Part shown: in pieces, positions 36,343 to 46,554 of the stretch
How the letters are laid out: the number at the start of each line of letters is the position of its first letter
Numbering within the stretch: the first letter of the stretch is position 1
NCBI GenBank assembly: GCA_007922195.1
Contig: ML681994.1
Span: 48,731,362 to 48,795,361 of the forward strand
Reading direction: 5' to 3'
Source: Podocnemis expansa
Taxonomy: Eukaryota > Chordata > Testudines > Podocnemididae
Length of the DNA stretch: 64,000 bases
Position numbers and translations under genes: made by a program
Notes under the pieces: model-generated
The model's database searches: none
Told to the model about the DNA's origin: nothing
Seen by the model: only the letters and a program-made list of their open reading frames with translations

Positions 36343-36446
36343 TGTGTAGCTTTGACGATGTCCCATGTGCTGTAATCATCAGAGTGGCTTTTCCGTCCAA
36401 GAGAATCACTGTATCCATGGTTATAATGGCCCTGGGGCTTGATTTC
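36343..36446 (-). CDS. ZDHHC17: ZDHHC17 coding exon (probably exon 2), end of leader before ankyrin repeats
   Basis: ZDHHC17 (HIP14) is a Golgi and vesicle palmitoyl-acyltransferase that recruits substrates such as huntingtin and SNAP25 through an N-terminal ankyrin domain. This 104 bp exon reads EIKPQGHYNHGY, then SLGRKSH, then DDYSTWDIVKAT plus the first two bases of a Gln codon. The acceptor is ..TTCGGCAG at its right edge and the donor is GTAAGTG at its left edge. The two leftover bases (CA) join the G that opens the exon ending at 10643, restoring ATQ-YGIYERC as in vertebrate ZDHHC17. It differs from the human protein as I remember it at several sites between the HYNHGY and DDYSTWD blocks, which is expected in this linker. 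Calling it exon 2 is inference, because the exon with the start codon is outside the window. Confidence 0.95.
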
Positions 36447-37571
36447 CTGCCGAACAGAGATCTGCTATTAGGACATCAGACTCAGGTTTACTGCTAGAAT
36501 TCTTATAACATCTGTAAATGAAAAGCATTTATTTTAAAATATTTCTATATGAATACAAAAATACTATATCCATCAGACCTTAGAATAATCACTTAAATCT
36601 GGCCCAGACACAAGGCCAAACCCCTTCATTTTGTGAAACAGGCCTTGACATTCTTTAATAAATATATTTCAAGACCCTAGCTTTATATCTCATGAGAAAG
36701 ACAGAACACCTGCAGCAGCACAGTGTCACTGAATCCTGTTCTTCATTCAGTACTGTTTTAGAAAGCAGGATGCCTCCTCAACAATAACGGCATTCTTTAC
36801 AAATACAGTATATAAGTAACGGATAATAACTGGTTGCTTTTATTAGTTATATATCAAGGTATGAAAAGGAGTACAAATGTGTGATTCTTCAGTTTGTCCT
36901 GAATTTTGTGAAGGTATACTGATAAATGGCTGCCATCTTTCACTCCACACATCATTTTTATTTGAATAGCAATAAAGAGCTTTAGGGAGCATCACTACTG
37001 TGGTGATAACCTAGTTTTTCTATTCTATTTTCTAGCTTCCTGATCATAATTTAGGAGCTTAGTAACTAGGCAATACAGATCAAGTCTTAGAATTCTGTGA
37101 CACACAAAATACCCAACTAATCAAAAAAAAAAAAGGTAATCTCTTTCCATCAAAAACCTGATAGAAAATAAAAGATAAGGAAACACAAAACAGGAAATTT
37201 CCTCATCTTGCTTCAAAGGAGAATGAGAGCAAGCAAGTGAGCATGGCATGCATGTGCATGCAAAGAACTATTCTCAGGAACATAAACACATGATCGTAGA
37301 AAAACTGAATGTACCCCAAGTGTTAAGTAGTGACCTGGGCTTCAAAGCAAAGGCTTCTATATATTGTACAGCCTTGATTTAATACATACACTTCTTAAGT
37401 CAGTGACCATATTTTCTCTGAAGTACAGTGGTCAAATTGTCAACATGCAAGTAACTCAGCTGTGTAGAACTTCTCAACCATTAAAACCACTTTAGCTTTT
37501 AGCTATATTATACCACCACCCTTTAACAAAGTGTTTTATTTTCCACCATCACGGTAGCATTACCCTGTAAA

Positions 37572-38070
37572 CCAGGGGAAGGCAACCCCCACCACGTGTG
37601 CCGACAGTGGCACACGAGCCCATTCAGAGTGGCACGCTGTAAACCACAAACTCATTCTCTCATCCTCATCAGCACATCAAACATGGACAAACCAATGAAA
37701 AAATCATACTTTGTAGTCCAAAGAAAAACAAAAAGTCTACTTTCTCCACCCTAAGTGATCATTTACACAAAATTTTACGAGAAGTATTAAGTCAGTTATT
37801 TCCCACAGAAATGCAGTTTAAGACAATTTCCTTAACAGGCTACTGTTCATTGTAATTATTGAATGCTTTCAGTGGTTCCCAACCTTTTTTATAGCAGCGC
37901 CCCATTCCAGTGAAACTGTTTTTCTACTTCTCCCCTTCAAAAAATTTTCACATTGAGCATGCATTCTGATGCCCCCCAACCCCCTTACCTTTTACAGCCC
38001 TCAAACTCCAAAATCTCCCCTGGGGGGGTGGGGGTGGTACTATCTAAATTGGGAAACTAGATGTGACTCT
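37572..38070. mobile_element. hAT-like element fragments
   Basis: CCAGGGGAAGGCAACCCCCA followed by ..TGTGCCGACAGTGGCACACG resembles the CAGGGGT.GGCAACC/TGGCACG hAT family. Separately, CAGTGGTTCCCAACCTTTTT at about 37871 starts a CAGTGGTTCCCAAC-type element that fades near ATTGGGAAACTAG (about 38050). Target duplications are not resolved. Confidence 0.45.
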
Positions 38071-38577
38071 TTTTATTAAGTCTGCAGGTAAAATGGGTCC
38101 AATGCAGCAGAAAACAGCCTTCACAAATTGCCTCCACTATTCTGAGAAGAAAATACCTTTTCTACAGCACTTTATGAACATTATATCAATAATTTTGCAG
38201 CTGCTCTCTTCCTTGGGCAAGGTTTATAACAGATGAGTATTTGCTCACTCACCATGCTTCAATTGCTTTTGAAATCCTAGTCTTCCCAGCTAACTGAACA
38301 TTTTGGAATTCAGACAGTGAAATCAAGAAGGGAATCATACAGCCTAAAAATTGTCACTCATGGCCCTTCTTCCCCCAAAAAAGAATCAGTGTGACGAAGA
38401 CGAAAACCAGTATTAGAAAACACATATCCAATTTGCATAATAAGAAACAAGTGCGGTCAGAAGTGACTCAATTTCTGAATACTGAGTGTTAATATTTTTC
38501 TCATTGTTATACCAATATCTAATACAGCAGATTGAAAATGGACTACAATCTCTTATATTAAGTTTATGGGACAATGT

Positions 38578-38797
38578 TCTAAATAAACAAGGAATCCTGT
38601 GGCACTTAGAGATGAACAAATTTATTTATTGCATGGGCTTCCATGGGAGAAAATCCTATTTTGTCAGACACTTTGAAAAGGGATTTTCTCTTACGAAAGC
38701 TCATGTGATAAATACATTTGTTAGTCTTTAAGTGCCACAGGACCCCTTGTTTGTTTTGCTGCTGAACTAGACTAACGCGGCTATCCCTCTGAAACTT
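38578..38797. mobile_element. Foldback (inverted-dimer) SINE-like element
   Basis: The left arm AAACAAGGAATCCTGTGGCA..GGGCTTCCATGGGAGAAAAT..TTTGTCAGAC is followed, after about 12 bp, by a complementary arm GGGATTTTCTCTTACGAAAG..TTTGTTAGTCTTTAAGTGCC and ACAGGACCCCTTGTTTGTTT. It ends with GACTAACGCGGCTATCCCTC, the antisense SINE head. The predicted stem is about 90 bp. Confidence 0.7.
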
Positions 38798-39873
38798 GGC
38801 AACGTTCTAAATATCATTCTTCAGCCACACAAGAGCTTCCAGCATCAGGCTCAATTACTCATACTGTACTTTTAAAGCAAACAAAACATCTCACGTTTAT
38901 TCACAGCAAAATGCTTCTTTAACTTTTCAGATTGTTGGGATAAATGAACACATTTTTATATAAAATGTTTTTATTAATATTAACACTTGGTCTCCTTAAC
39001 AAAAATATGCAACAATTTCACCCAAAAATTGCTGCATCAAGTCCAATCAAATCCAAACTTCTGCAACAAGTCCAACAACCTAGGCTTGAACCACACCATA
39101 TCTTTTGGGAGACAAATATGAGGCGAACTGGAGTGAAAACAAAAGTTCCTGATCCCACCCATGTTTCCCACCATAGGATCACAGTACCAGCAGCCAAGTT
39201 TGCTGTTCTGCGTTGGTGTAAATGAGTCCCTCTTGAGTCACAGCCGCCTGTTTTACTCAACTCCCTAGGATTTCCATGAAGCAGGACTCAGAAATCAAAC
39301 ATTACAGAACACAAGTCAAATTACATTGCAGGCAGAAATTTTCCAGTTTTGGCCTCTTCCTAGCAGTGAATGATTTGAGAACTCTGAGCAAAAACTTCAA
39401 CATCAAACATGACAGAAAATTTGTTTTTTCCCACATTAAAGAGGAAACCCTTTCAATAATTTTGGCTGGCTCTAGCACTAAACTGACTGGAAATAGAAAA
39501 CTGAAATTTTAGAGATTTTTCATAATAAAGAGAAATACTTGAGTAAGCTGTTTGAAGTACAAGCCTCTGGAAAAAAAAAAAGCACTTTGCATGTGTGTGA
39601 AATATGTGATGCTACTTTCACAACACTACTTAGGGAGGCTAAATCTGTGGTTAATTTGCCTCCATTCAAATCCTCAACCTCCTGAATTATTCCAAAGCTG
39701 CCAGGGAGATCTCCAAAAATTTTATGGCAATGCCAGACAATGTCAAAATTCAGCATCTTACAAATGAAGCTATAAACACTGATTCTTGTCTTCTTGCTTC
39801 AGCACTGGGTGACAAGTTAATATCAAAAAATTTGGGGAACAACTGTCCCAAAATTGACAATACAAACACGATA

Positions 39874-40320
39874 GTGTGATGGGCTACCTCACGCAAGGCT
39901 TGAAGGGATTCAAAAGGACAAGTAGGCCAGTGAACCCCCCAGACTGTAGCTGGAGAAGTCAGGGAGCAGAGACTGATTAAATGAGGCTCAGCTGGATAGA
40001 AACATGAGGGGCCTGTATAAAGCCCAGGAGCTGAGAGCAGAAGGAAGGGGAAGTAGTCTGCAGTAACTCCTGGAAAGAAAGGAGCTGTGCTTGAGATTGG
40101 AGGTAGGCAGCCTATACGTAAGGAGGAAAGAGGCAGTTCGGGCTAGTGAATCCAAAGAAAGTGGAGAGCTGGAAAGGCAGCAAGATATGGTAGACCTTGG
40201 CTGCTGCTAAGAGGACCCCCTGGAGCTGGATGCCAGAGTAGAGGGCAGATCCAGATTGCCCTACCACCAGCCACTAGCAGGGTGGTATGGACCAGACAGT
40301 GAGAGCAGATTGTTCACAAC
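39874..40320. repeat. Possible interspersed repeat
   Basis: It begins TGATGGGCTACCTCACGCAA and has GGCCTGTATAAAGCCCAGGA, which could be an LTR-type TATA region. It resembles a reptile repeat I cannot name. Ends and target duplication are not resolved. Confidence 0.3.
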
Positions 40321-41089
40321 AGGTCTCACTGGAAGGCTTTGACAATTAGCAAATGGAAAACTCCAGTGACCTGACTGACTGGCTAAGTCAAACAGAAGGA
40401 GCTGAAGCTCCTTGAGTAAGGTGGGCTTCTGCTAAAGAATCAGAGAAGAATTGAGATGCCCAGAGGAGGGCACAGCATTTGGAAGCTAATCCCCAAACCA
40501 ATGTGCAAGAGGACCTAAAAGACAGATAAGTGGTTCTAAATGAACTATTTAAAACCGGTACTCAAGCGTGACTCACAGATCGTCAAAAGTCAAACCATGA
40601 GATCCAAGATTATATCTCTGCAGAACTTTCTTGTTTCACAGAATAAGCACACAGACCATAAAGCTTCAAAGTAAATAAAAGGGGAGGGGGAAAAACAGCA
40701 AAGGAATAAATGTTTAATAATATCTAAGTCATTATAGTACCTGTCTAATGTTTGTTAAACTTTCCAGATTGGTCAGAATGACAACGTAATAGGAATATAA
40801 AACTTCTGTTTCCTCAACACCACTCAGAAGACAAAGGACATAAACCCACAGAGAATCTATTCAATAAACTTTGTGCTTACAATGACAGCATTCATTGGCA
40901 AATACATCTGGTATCCAACTCATGAACACATGGAACATGTTTTCCCATCTCACAATCACACCACTTCATATACTGTTCACTCCTTTCAACACTCCATTAG
41001 ACTGAAAACTAAGCAGAAAAACTGGATAAAAGATCTATATGCCAGTGGTAGACTGCCATCTACGCAAAAGCCTCACTAACAGTGGTAAC

Positions 41090-41317
41090 ATGGCATCTAC
41101 ACCCAAAACAAAAAAGAGGATCAGGCATGATACAGCTGACGCTCTAGGTATCTGGGAAGAGACCCCCACTTTGTCTGCAAAGGAGGTGGCAGTTTTGCTG
41201 AAACAATATCTATTGACAGCCTCAGGAAAAATCAGCACTGTTCTTCCAAATAAAGAAAGCATAAGAGAATTGCAAAAGAGAGTTGTCAAATACAAATTAA
41301 GGCCTAAAATAATGTAA
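41090..41317 (+). CDS. Orphan small ORF, unknown product
   Basis: The ATG at 41090 sits in TAACATGG, a fair Kozak context, and opens 75 codons (the frame itself is open from 41039). The product starts MASTPKTKKRIRHDTADALG, is rich in Lys, Arg and Leu, and has a predicted helix around VAVLLKQYLL and another around IRELQKRVVKYK. I do not recognise it. It lies just upstream of the CR1 tract but does not look like CR1 ORF1. It could be a fragment of another mobile element or of a processed pseudogene. Evidence for expression is nil. Confidence 0.2.
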   Translation: MASTPKTKKRIRHDTADALGIWEETPTLSAKEVAVLLKQYLLTASGKISTVLPNKESIRELQKRVVKYKLRPKIM

Positions 41318-41530
41318 GGAAGTCCCAACTTAAATGCCTCAATGTTGCCCTTTGGTCTTTGAATTTAAAAGGCAATGCCAAACAAAGATATCACAGCACC
41401 AATAACTGTATCCACACTGTTTATCTATAGATACACTAAGCAACAAGGACTTTGCATACCAAAAAATGAGAGTTTGAGAAGCCTGCCAAGTATGTACTAG
41501 TGAGAGGATAAACCAGAGAGGCTAGGAGCG

Positions 41531-41791
41531 GTGAAGGAGTTTGGAGCACAGGTGGTGTTCTCCTCGATTCTTCTGGTCAAGGGTAGGGGCCTGAGCAGAG
41601 ACAGATGCATCCTGGAGATGAACACCTGGCTGCGAAGATGGTGTCGTCAGGAGGGCTTTGGCTTCCTTGACCATTGGTTGCTGTTTCAGGAAGAAGGACT
41701 GCTAGGCAGAGATGGACTCCATCTTTCAAGGAAGGGAAAGAGCATATCTGGACACAGACTGGCTGACCTAGTGAGGAGGGCTTTAAACTAG
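41531..41791 (+). pseudogene. CR1 ORF1, C-terminal part of esterase domain
   Basis: CR1 ORF1 proteins carry an SGNH-type esterase domain. This frame (86 codons, ending at TAG) holds FGAQVVFSSILLVKGRG and finishes with GRDGLHLSRKGKSISGHRLA, the block with the Asp and His (D-x-x-H) of the catalytic triad. The nucleophile block (GDS) lies upstream of the truncation and is absent. The fragment cannot be active alone. Confidence 0.8.
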
Positions 41792-42663
41792 GACTGACAG
41801 GGGAAGGAGACCAAAGCCCACAGGTAAGTGACAATGTGGGAGACCAGGGGGAAGGGATGGAACTTGGGGGGTGCTGGGGCTGTAACTCCAGGGATAGAAG
41901 AGAGGGTAGTTGGAACATGCAGGGGGAATCAAATAATTATCTTAGGTGCTCTAATGAAGCCCTACTACCTGAGGCAAGTGGGGGAGGTCAACACCGAGAG
42001 AAAATGCAAGGAGGTAGATACAATAGAATTGAAAATCAAAATGGGAAAGTAGGGCAATCGGCCTGGTATCTTAGGTGCCTATATACGAATGCGAGGAGCC
42101 TGGGAAACAAGCAGGAAGAATTGGTAGTACTGGCGAAGACAAAAAACTATGATGTAATAGGGATAACAGAGACGTGGTGGGATAGTTTGCATGACTGGAG
42201 CTCTGCAACAGATGGGTATAAACTGTTCAGGAAGGACAGGCAGGGAAGGAGAGGAGGAGGAGTAGCACTATATGTAAAAGAGCTCTATGACTGCTCAGAG
42301 CTTCATTATGAAAGTGGAAACAAGCCAGCTGAAAGTCTGTGGGTTAAGTTTAGAGGGGAGAGCAACAAGGGGGATGTTGTGGTGGGTGTCTGCTACAGAC
42401 CACCAGATCAGGAGGAGGAGGTGGCTGAGGCATTCTCTGGACAAATGGCAGAAGTTTCTAGATCACAGGCCCTGGTTCTCATGTGGGACTTCAATTAGCC
42501 TGACATCTGCTGGGAGCCTAATACAGCAGTGCACAGGCAATCCAGGAAGTTTTTGGAGAGAGTTGAGGACAACTTCCTGGTACAAATGCTGGAGGAACCA
42601 ACTAGGGGCCTTGCACCTCTCGACCTGCTGCTCACAAATAGAGAAGTATTGATCAGGGAAGTA

Positions 42664-42766
42664 GGCTAGCACATCTGCTTTACATGCAGAAGGTCCTGGG
42701 TTCAAACCCCAGGGGGTTGGACCAGATGATCTCACGAGGTCCCTTCCAACCCTATGATTCTATTCT
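42664..42766 (+). mobile_element. Chimeric SINE: tRNA-Val-like head fused to CR1 3' tail
   Basis: The 103 bp insertion splits CR1 ORF2 between GGGAAGTA and AAGTGAATGGCAACC, which are contiguous in related CR1s (copy 2 has GGAAATAGAAGCGAATGGCA). Its first half, GCTAGCACATCTGCTTTACA then TGCAGAAGGTCCTGGGTTCA and AACCCCAG, matches tRNA-Val (anticodon TAC), with an intact anticodon stem-loop and a B box GGTTCAAACCC. The acceptor stem is degraded. Its second half, GGGGTTGGACCAGATGATCT..GGTCCCTTCCAACCCTATGA then TTCTATTCT, is a CR1 3' end. No target duplication is seen, as is usual for CR1 retrotransposition. Confidence 0.85.
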
Positions 42767-43538
42767 AAGTGAATGGCAACCTGGGTAGCAGTCACCATGA
42801 GATGATTTGAGTTCAAGATGCTGATTAAAGGAAAAAAGCAAAACGCAGACCCTGGACTTCAGAAAAGCAGATTTTGGCTCCCTCAGGGAACTGATGGGCA
42901 GGATCCCTTGGGAGGCTGATTTGAAGGGGAAATGTGCCCAAGAGAGCTGGCTGCATTCTACAGAAACCCTGCTAAGGGCATGGGAAGATACCATTCCGAT
43001 AAAGTACAGCAAACGTGGAAGGCGCCTAGAGTGGCTTAACAGAGAGCTCTGCACTGAGCTGAAGCATAAAAAGGAAGCTTACAGGAAGTGGAAGCTAGGA
43101 CAGATGACTAAGGAGGCATATAAAGACATTGCTTGGGACTGCAGGGATAAAATCAGAAAGGCCAAAGGACAAATGGAGTTGTGGCTAGCAAGGGATGTGA
43201 AGGATAACAGGAAGGGGTTCTACAAGTACATCAATAACAAGAAGAGGATCAGGGATGGTGTAGGTCCCTTACTGAATGAGGCAGGTATCCTCGCAACAGA
43301 GGATGAGGAAAAAGCTGAAGTGCTCAACACTTTTTTTACTTCAGTTTTCACAGGGAGGGCGAGCTCCCAGCCCACTACACTAGGTATGGTAGATTGGAGA
43401 GAAGAAGAGAGGCCCTTGGTGACAGAAGGTCAGGTTAGGGACTACCTAAAGAACCTGGATGTGCACAAGTCCATAGGGCCGGATGAACTGCATACGAGGG
43501 TGCTGAGGGAGCTGGCTGATGAGATAGCAGTACCATTG

Positions 43539-44073
43539 TGGAAGAATGTCGTAGCTGAGGCCTGACAGTGTTCAGACACAGATGGCTCAGTAGACCTGAA
43601 GAGGAAAATTGTAAAAGAATGCACTCAGCATGCCATTAGAGATATGCGAAGAAACTGCCAGCCTTCAGGACTTTAGTTAGTGTCTCTCTGTGCCTGCCTG
43701 CTCCAAACATTGTTATTCTTCAACAGTTTTGCTGACATCCTTGACTTATACTAAACATTCTTTTATCAAACCTGCTTAAATGGCATTAACACGGACACTT
43801 AAGTTGTTATGTGAGATTCTTTTCCCTTTGACCTTGGTTCCTTTTAAGGAAATAATATTAGTTTGCACCAATTAGAGAATGTTAGATTTTATTACTGTTA
43901 TCTATGTTAATGTTGCTGTTAAGCTATAAAAGTTTCTGTAATGCATCTCAGGGGCGGAGACCAGCATCGTAACTGCTCTCTCCCCACAGGTATTTTCTTT
44001 TACTTATCTGTAATAAACAATTAGCTGTTTGGTTTTTGCACTCAAAGTTGAGTTCAGCTGTTTTTCTTTGACA
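43539..44073 (+). mobile_element. Solo LTR in CR1 ORF2, 6 bp target duplication
   Basis: The 535 bp have TG..CA ends (TGGAAGAATG and TCTTTGACA) and interrupt CR1 codons that otherwise read AVPLA-type sequence. The flanks CCATTG (43533-43538) and CCGTTG (44074-44079) are a 6 bp duplication with one change. A TATA box GCTATAAAAG lies at 43923-43932 and AATAAA at 44012-44017, giving a U3-R-U5 layout on the plus strand. There is no viral coding sequence, so it is a recombined solo LTR. Six-base duplications suit alpha- or betaretrovirus-like elements. Confidence 0.88.
43923..43932 (+). promoter_or_regulatory. LTR TATA box
   Basis: GCTATAAAAG lies inside the solo LTR, about 80 bp before its AATAAA. 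The orientation is antisense to ZDHHC17. Whether it is used is unknown. Confidence 0.6.
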
Positions 44074-45559
44074 CCGTTGGCCATTATCTTTGAAAACTCA
44101 TGGCGAACGGGGGAGGTGCCAGAGGACTGGAAAAAAGCAAATATAGTGCTGATCTTCAAAAACGGAAAAAGGAGGATCCAGGAAATTACACACCTGTTAG
44201 CCTCACTTCAATCCCTGGAAAAATCATGGAGCAGCTTCTCAAAGAATCCATCCTGAAACACTTGGAGGAAAATAGAGTGATCAGGAACAGTCAGCATGGA
44301 TTCACCAAGGGTAAATCATGCCTGACCAACCTCATTGCCTTCTATGATGAGATGGCTGGATTTGTGGATGTGGGAAGAGCTGTTGATGTGATTTACCTCG
44401 ACTTTAGCAAGGCTTTTGATACAGTTTTCTACAGCATTCTCTTGGCAAATTAAGGAAGTATGGGTTGGATGCGTTGACTTTAAGGTGGATAGAAAACTGG
44501 CTAGATCAATGGTTTCAGTGTGTAGGAATCAATGGCTCCATGTCAAGTTGGCAACCAGTAACGAGTGGTGTACCCCAGGGGTCGGTCCTGGAGCCAGTTC
44601 TGTTCAACATCTTCATTAATGATCTGGATGATGGGATAGATTGCACACTTAGTAAGTTTCCAGATGATACCAAACTGGGGGGAATGGTAGACACCCTGGA
44701 GGGCAGGGACAGGATTCAGGGAGACCTAGACAAATTGGAGCAGTGGGCCAATAGAAATCTCATGAAGTTCAACAAGGACAAGTGCAAAATCCTCCGCTTG
44801 GGATGAAAAACCCCATGCACTGCTACAGGCTGGGGAGTGATCAGCTAAATATCAGCACTGGAGAAAAGGACCTGGGAGTCATGGTGGATGGGAAGCTGGA
44901 TATGAGTCAGCAGTGTGCGCTTGCTGCCAAAAAGGCCAATGGCATACTGGGTTGCATCAGAAGAAGTGTTGCCAGCAGATCGAGGGATGTGATCATTCCC
45001 CTCTATTCGGCACTGGTGAGGCCACATCCGGAATACTGTGTCCAGTTTTGGGCTCCCCACTACAAAAAGGACACGGACAAATTAGAGAGAGTCCAGCGGA
45101 GGGCAACAAAAATGATCAAGGGACTGGAGCACAAGCCCTATGAAGAAAGGCTGAAGGAACTAGGCTTATTTAGCCTGCAGAAGAGAAGACTGAGGGGGGA
45201 TTGGATAGCAACCTTCAACTACTTGAAGGGCTGCTCCAAGGAGGATGGAGCTCAACTGTTCTCAGTAGTAACAGGAGACAGAACGAGGAGCAATGGTTTC
45301 AAATTACAGCTGGGGAGGTCCAGGCTGAATATTAGGAAAAGCTTTCTTACTAGGTGAGTGGTGAAGCATTGGAATAAGCTACCTAGGGAGGTGGTGGAAT
45401 CTCCATCTTTGGAGGTGTTCAAGGCCCAGCCAGACAAAACCCTGGCTGGGATAATTTAGTGGGAGTGGTCCTGCTTTTTTGGCAGGGGGTTGGACTAGAT
45501 GACCTTGTGGGGTCCCTTCCAACACTATGATTCTATGAAAATATTACACTCAGAATTTC

Positions 45560-46435
45560 AGTGCAGGGCTAGAGGCTCAAATATCAACCCTGCAGTGCAT
45601 CAGAGAAGATGAAGGCTTTCTGGGCAGGAGTCAGGACCTGATTTTGCAAGCACAGAACGCCAAAGAATCTGAAAGCACAGTGCAAACAGGACTGAAGAAG
45701 AAACTTAGCAACATGTGACTTGCAAAGGACAAAAAAAGAAAAGCCTCTTATCCCCAACACCAATAGAGGTAAATAACTGCTTTCAGGCTCTCTCTATCAG
45801 CACTGCTTGTGGGAATGTCTTGAAGAGTGGTCAGAGGGAAAGGGTTCAGGAGGAGACACTGTTAGTTGAAAGGTATGGGATGCATTGTCCCGGGGCTGGG
45901 GACAGTGCAACCACCATTCCCAACAGGAAAAAAACAAGTGGTATTAGTTAAGGATTCCATCCTAAGGCAGACGGAGTCATCCGCCATCCGGATCGGGAAA
46001 ATTGAGAAATATGCTCCTTGCCTACACCTAGAATTCAGGACGTGACAGAGAATCTGCTCAGACTTATCAAGCCCCCAGACTGCTATCCCTTTCTACTGAT
46101 CCACGTGGGCACCAATGATACAGCCAAGAATGATCCTGAGCACATATATCACTGCAGCTATGTGGCCCTGGGAAGGAGGTAAAAGGAGTTTGAGGCACAG
46201 GTGATATCTCGTCCATCCGTCCTATTGATGGAAAAGGCCCAGGCAGTGACCATCACATTACGGAAATAAATGCATGGCTACACGCATGGTGTCGAAGTGA
46301 GGGGTTTGATTTCTCTGACCATGGAATGTTGTTCCAAGGACTGCTAGGAAAGAATAGGATTCCTCTAATGAAGATGGAGAAAAACATCTTTGGAGGCAGG
46401 CTGGCTAACCTAGTCAGGAGGGCTTTAAACTAGGT
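45560..46435 (+). pseudogene. CR1 ORF1 (coiled coil and esterase), copy 2
   Basis: The coiled-coil segment at 45568-45717 is open. The esterase then follows in shifting frames: VKDSILRQTE near 45950 (matching the GDSILRGTE nucleophile block, with Gly changed to Lys before Asp-Ser), LLIHVGTNDTAKNDPEHIY near 46098-46155, and GGFDF..DHG, MKMEKNIFGGRLANLVRRAL near 46372-46430. The order matches the SGNH esterase described for CR1 ORF1. Several frameshifts and stops inactivate it. Confidence 0.7.
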
Positions 46436-46554
46436 TCACTGGGGGACAGAGTCCTAATCCCAGAGATGAGTGGGGAAAGAGAACACTAGGAGAAAATACA
46501 AGGAAGCTGCAACAGAGGCGGCAAAAAGCAGGGGAAAGTAGTAGAAAAATCCAT

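Larger units (their letters stand above)
42062..45480 (+). pseudogene. CR1 ORF2 (endonuclease and reverse transcriptase), disrupted
   Basis: The endonuclease starts at about 42062 with WYLRCLYTNARSLGNKQEEL, has GITETWWD (about 42159-42182) and YRPPDQ (about 42394), and hits a stop at 42496 just after WDFN, where active copies have GDFNYPD. The reverse transcriptase resumes at 42894-43535, is split by the solo LTR, then has [13 protein letters not shown] and [10 protein letters not shown] (about 44393-44422). The catalytic box reads FPDDT (about 44657-44671) instead of FADDT. The C-terminal domain (44782-45357) is well preserved: [20 protein letters not shown] then [20 protein letters not shown]. 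Frameshifts near 44450 and 44800 and the stop at 42496 make it a pseudogene. Confidence 0.9.
41490..45538 (+). mobile_element. CR1 LINE copy 1, long, with two nested insertions
   Basis: This CR1 retrotransposon runs from within ORF1 to a full 3' end: GGGGTTGGACTAGATGACCT..GGGGTCCCTTCCAACACTAT, then GATTCTATGA. It contains the ORF1 esterase C-terminus and ORF2 endonuclease, reverse transcriptase and C-terminal domains. A SINE (42664-42766) and a solo LTR (43539-44073) are inserted into it. Removing them leaves about 3.4 kb, shorter than a full CR1, so it is 5' truncated. It lies antisense to ZDHHC17. The 5' edge is approximate. Confidence 0.9.

Noticed and set aside
42661..42712. A genuine tRNA-Val gene
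   Set aside because: The acceptor stem is absent on both sides and the sequence passes straight into a CR1 tail, so it is a SINE head.
43539..44073. A provirus with coding genes
   Set aside because: Only LTR-type signals lie between the duplicated flanks; there is no internal sequence.
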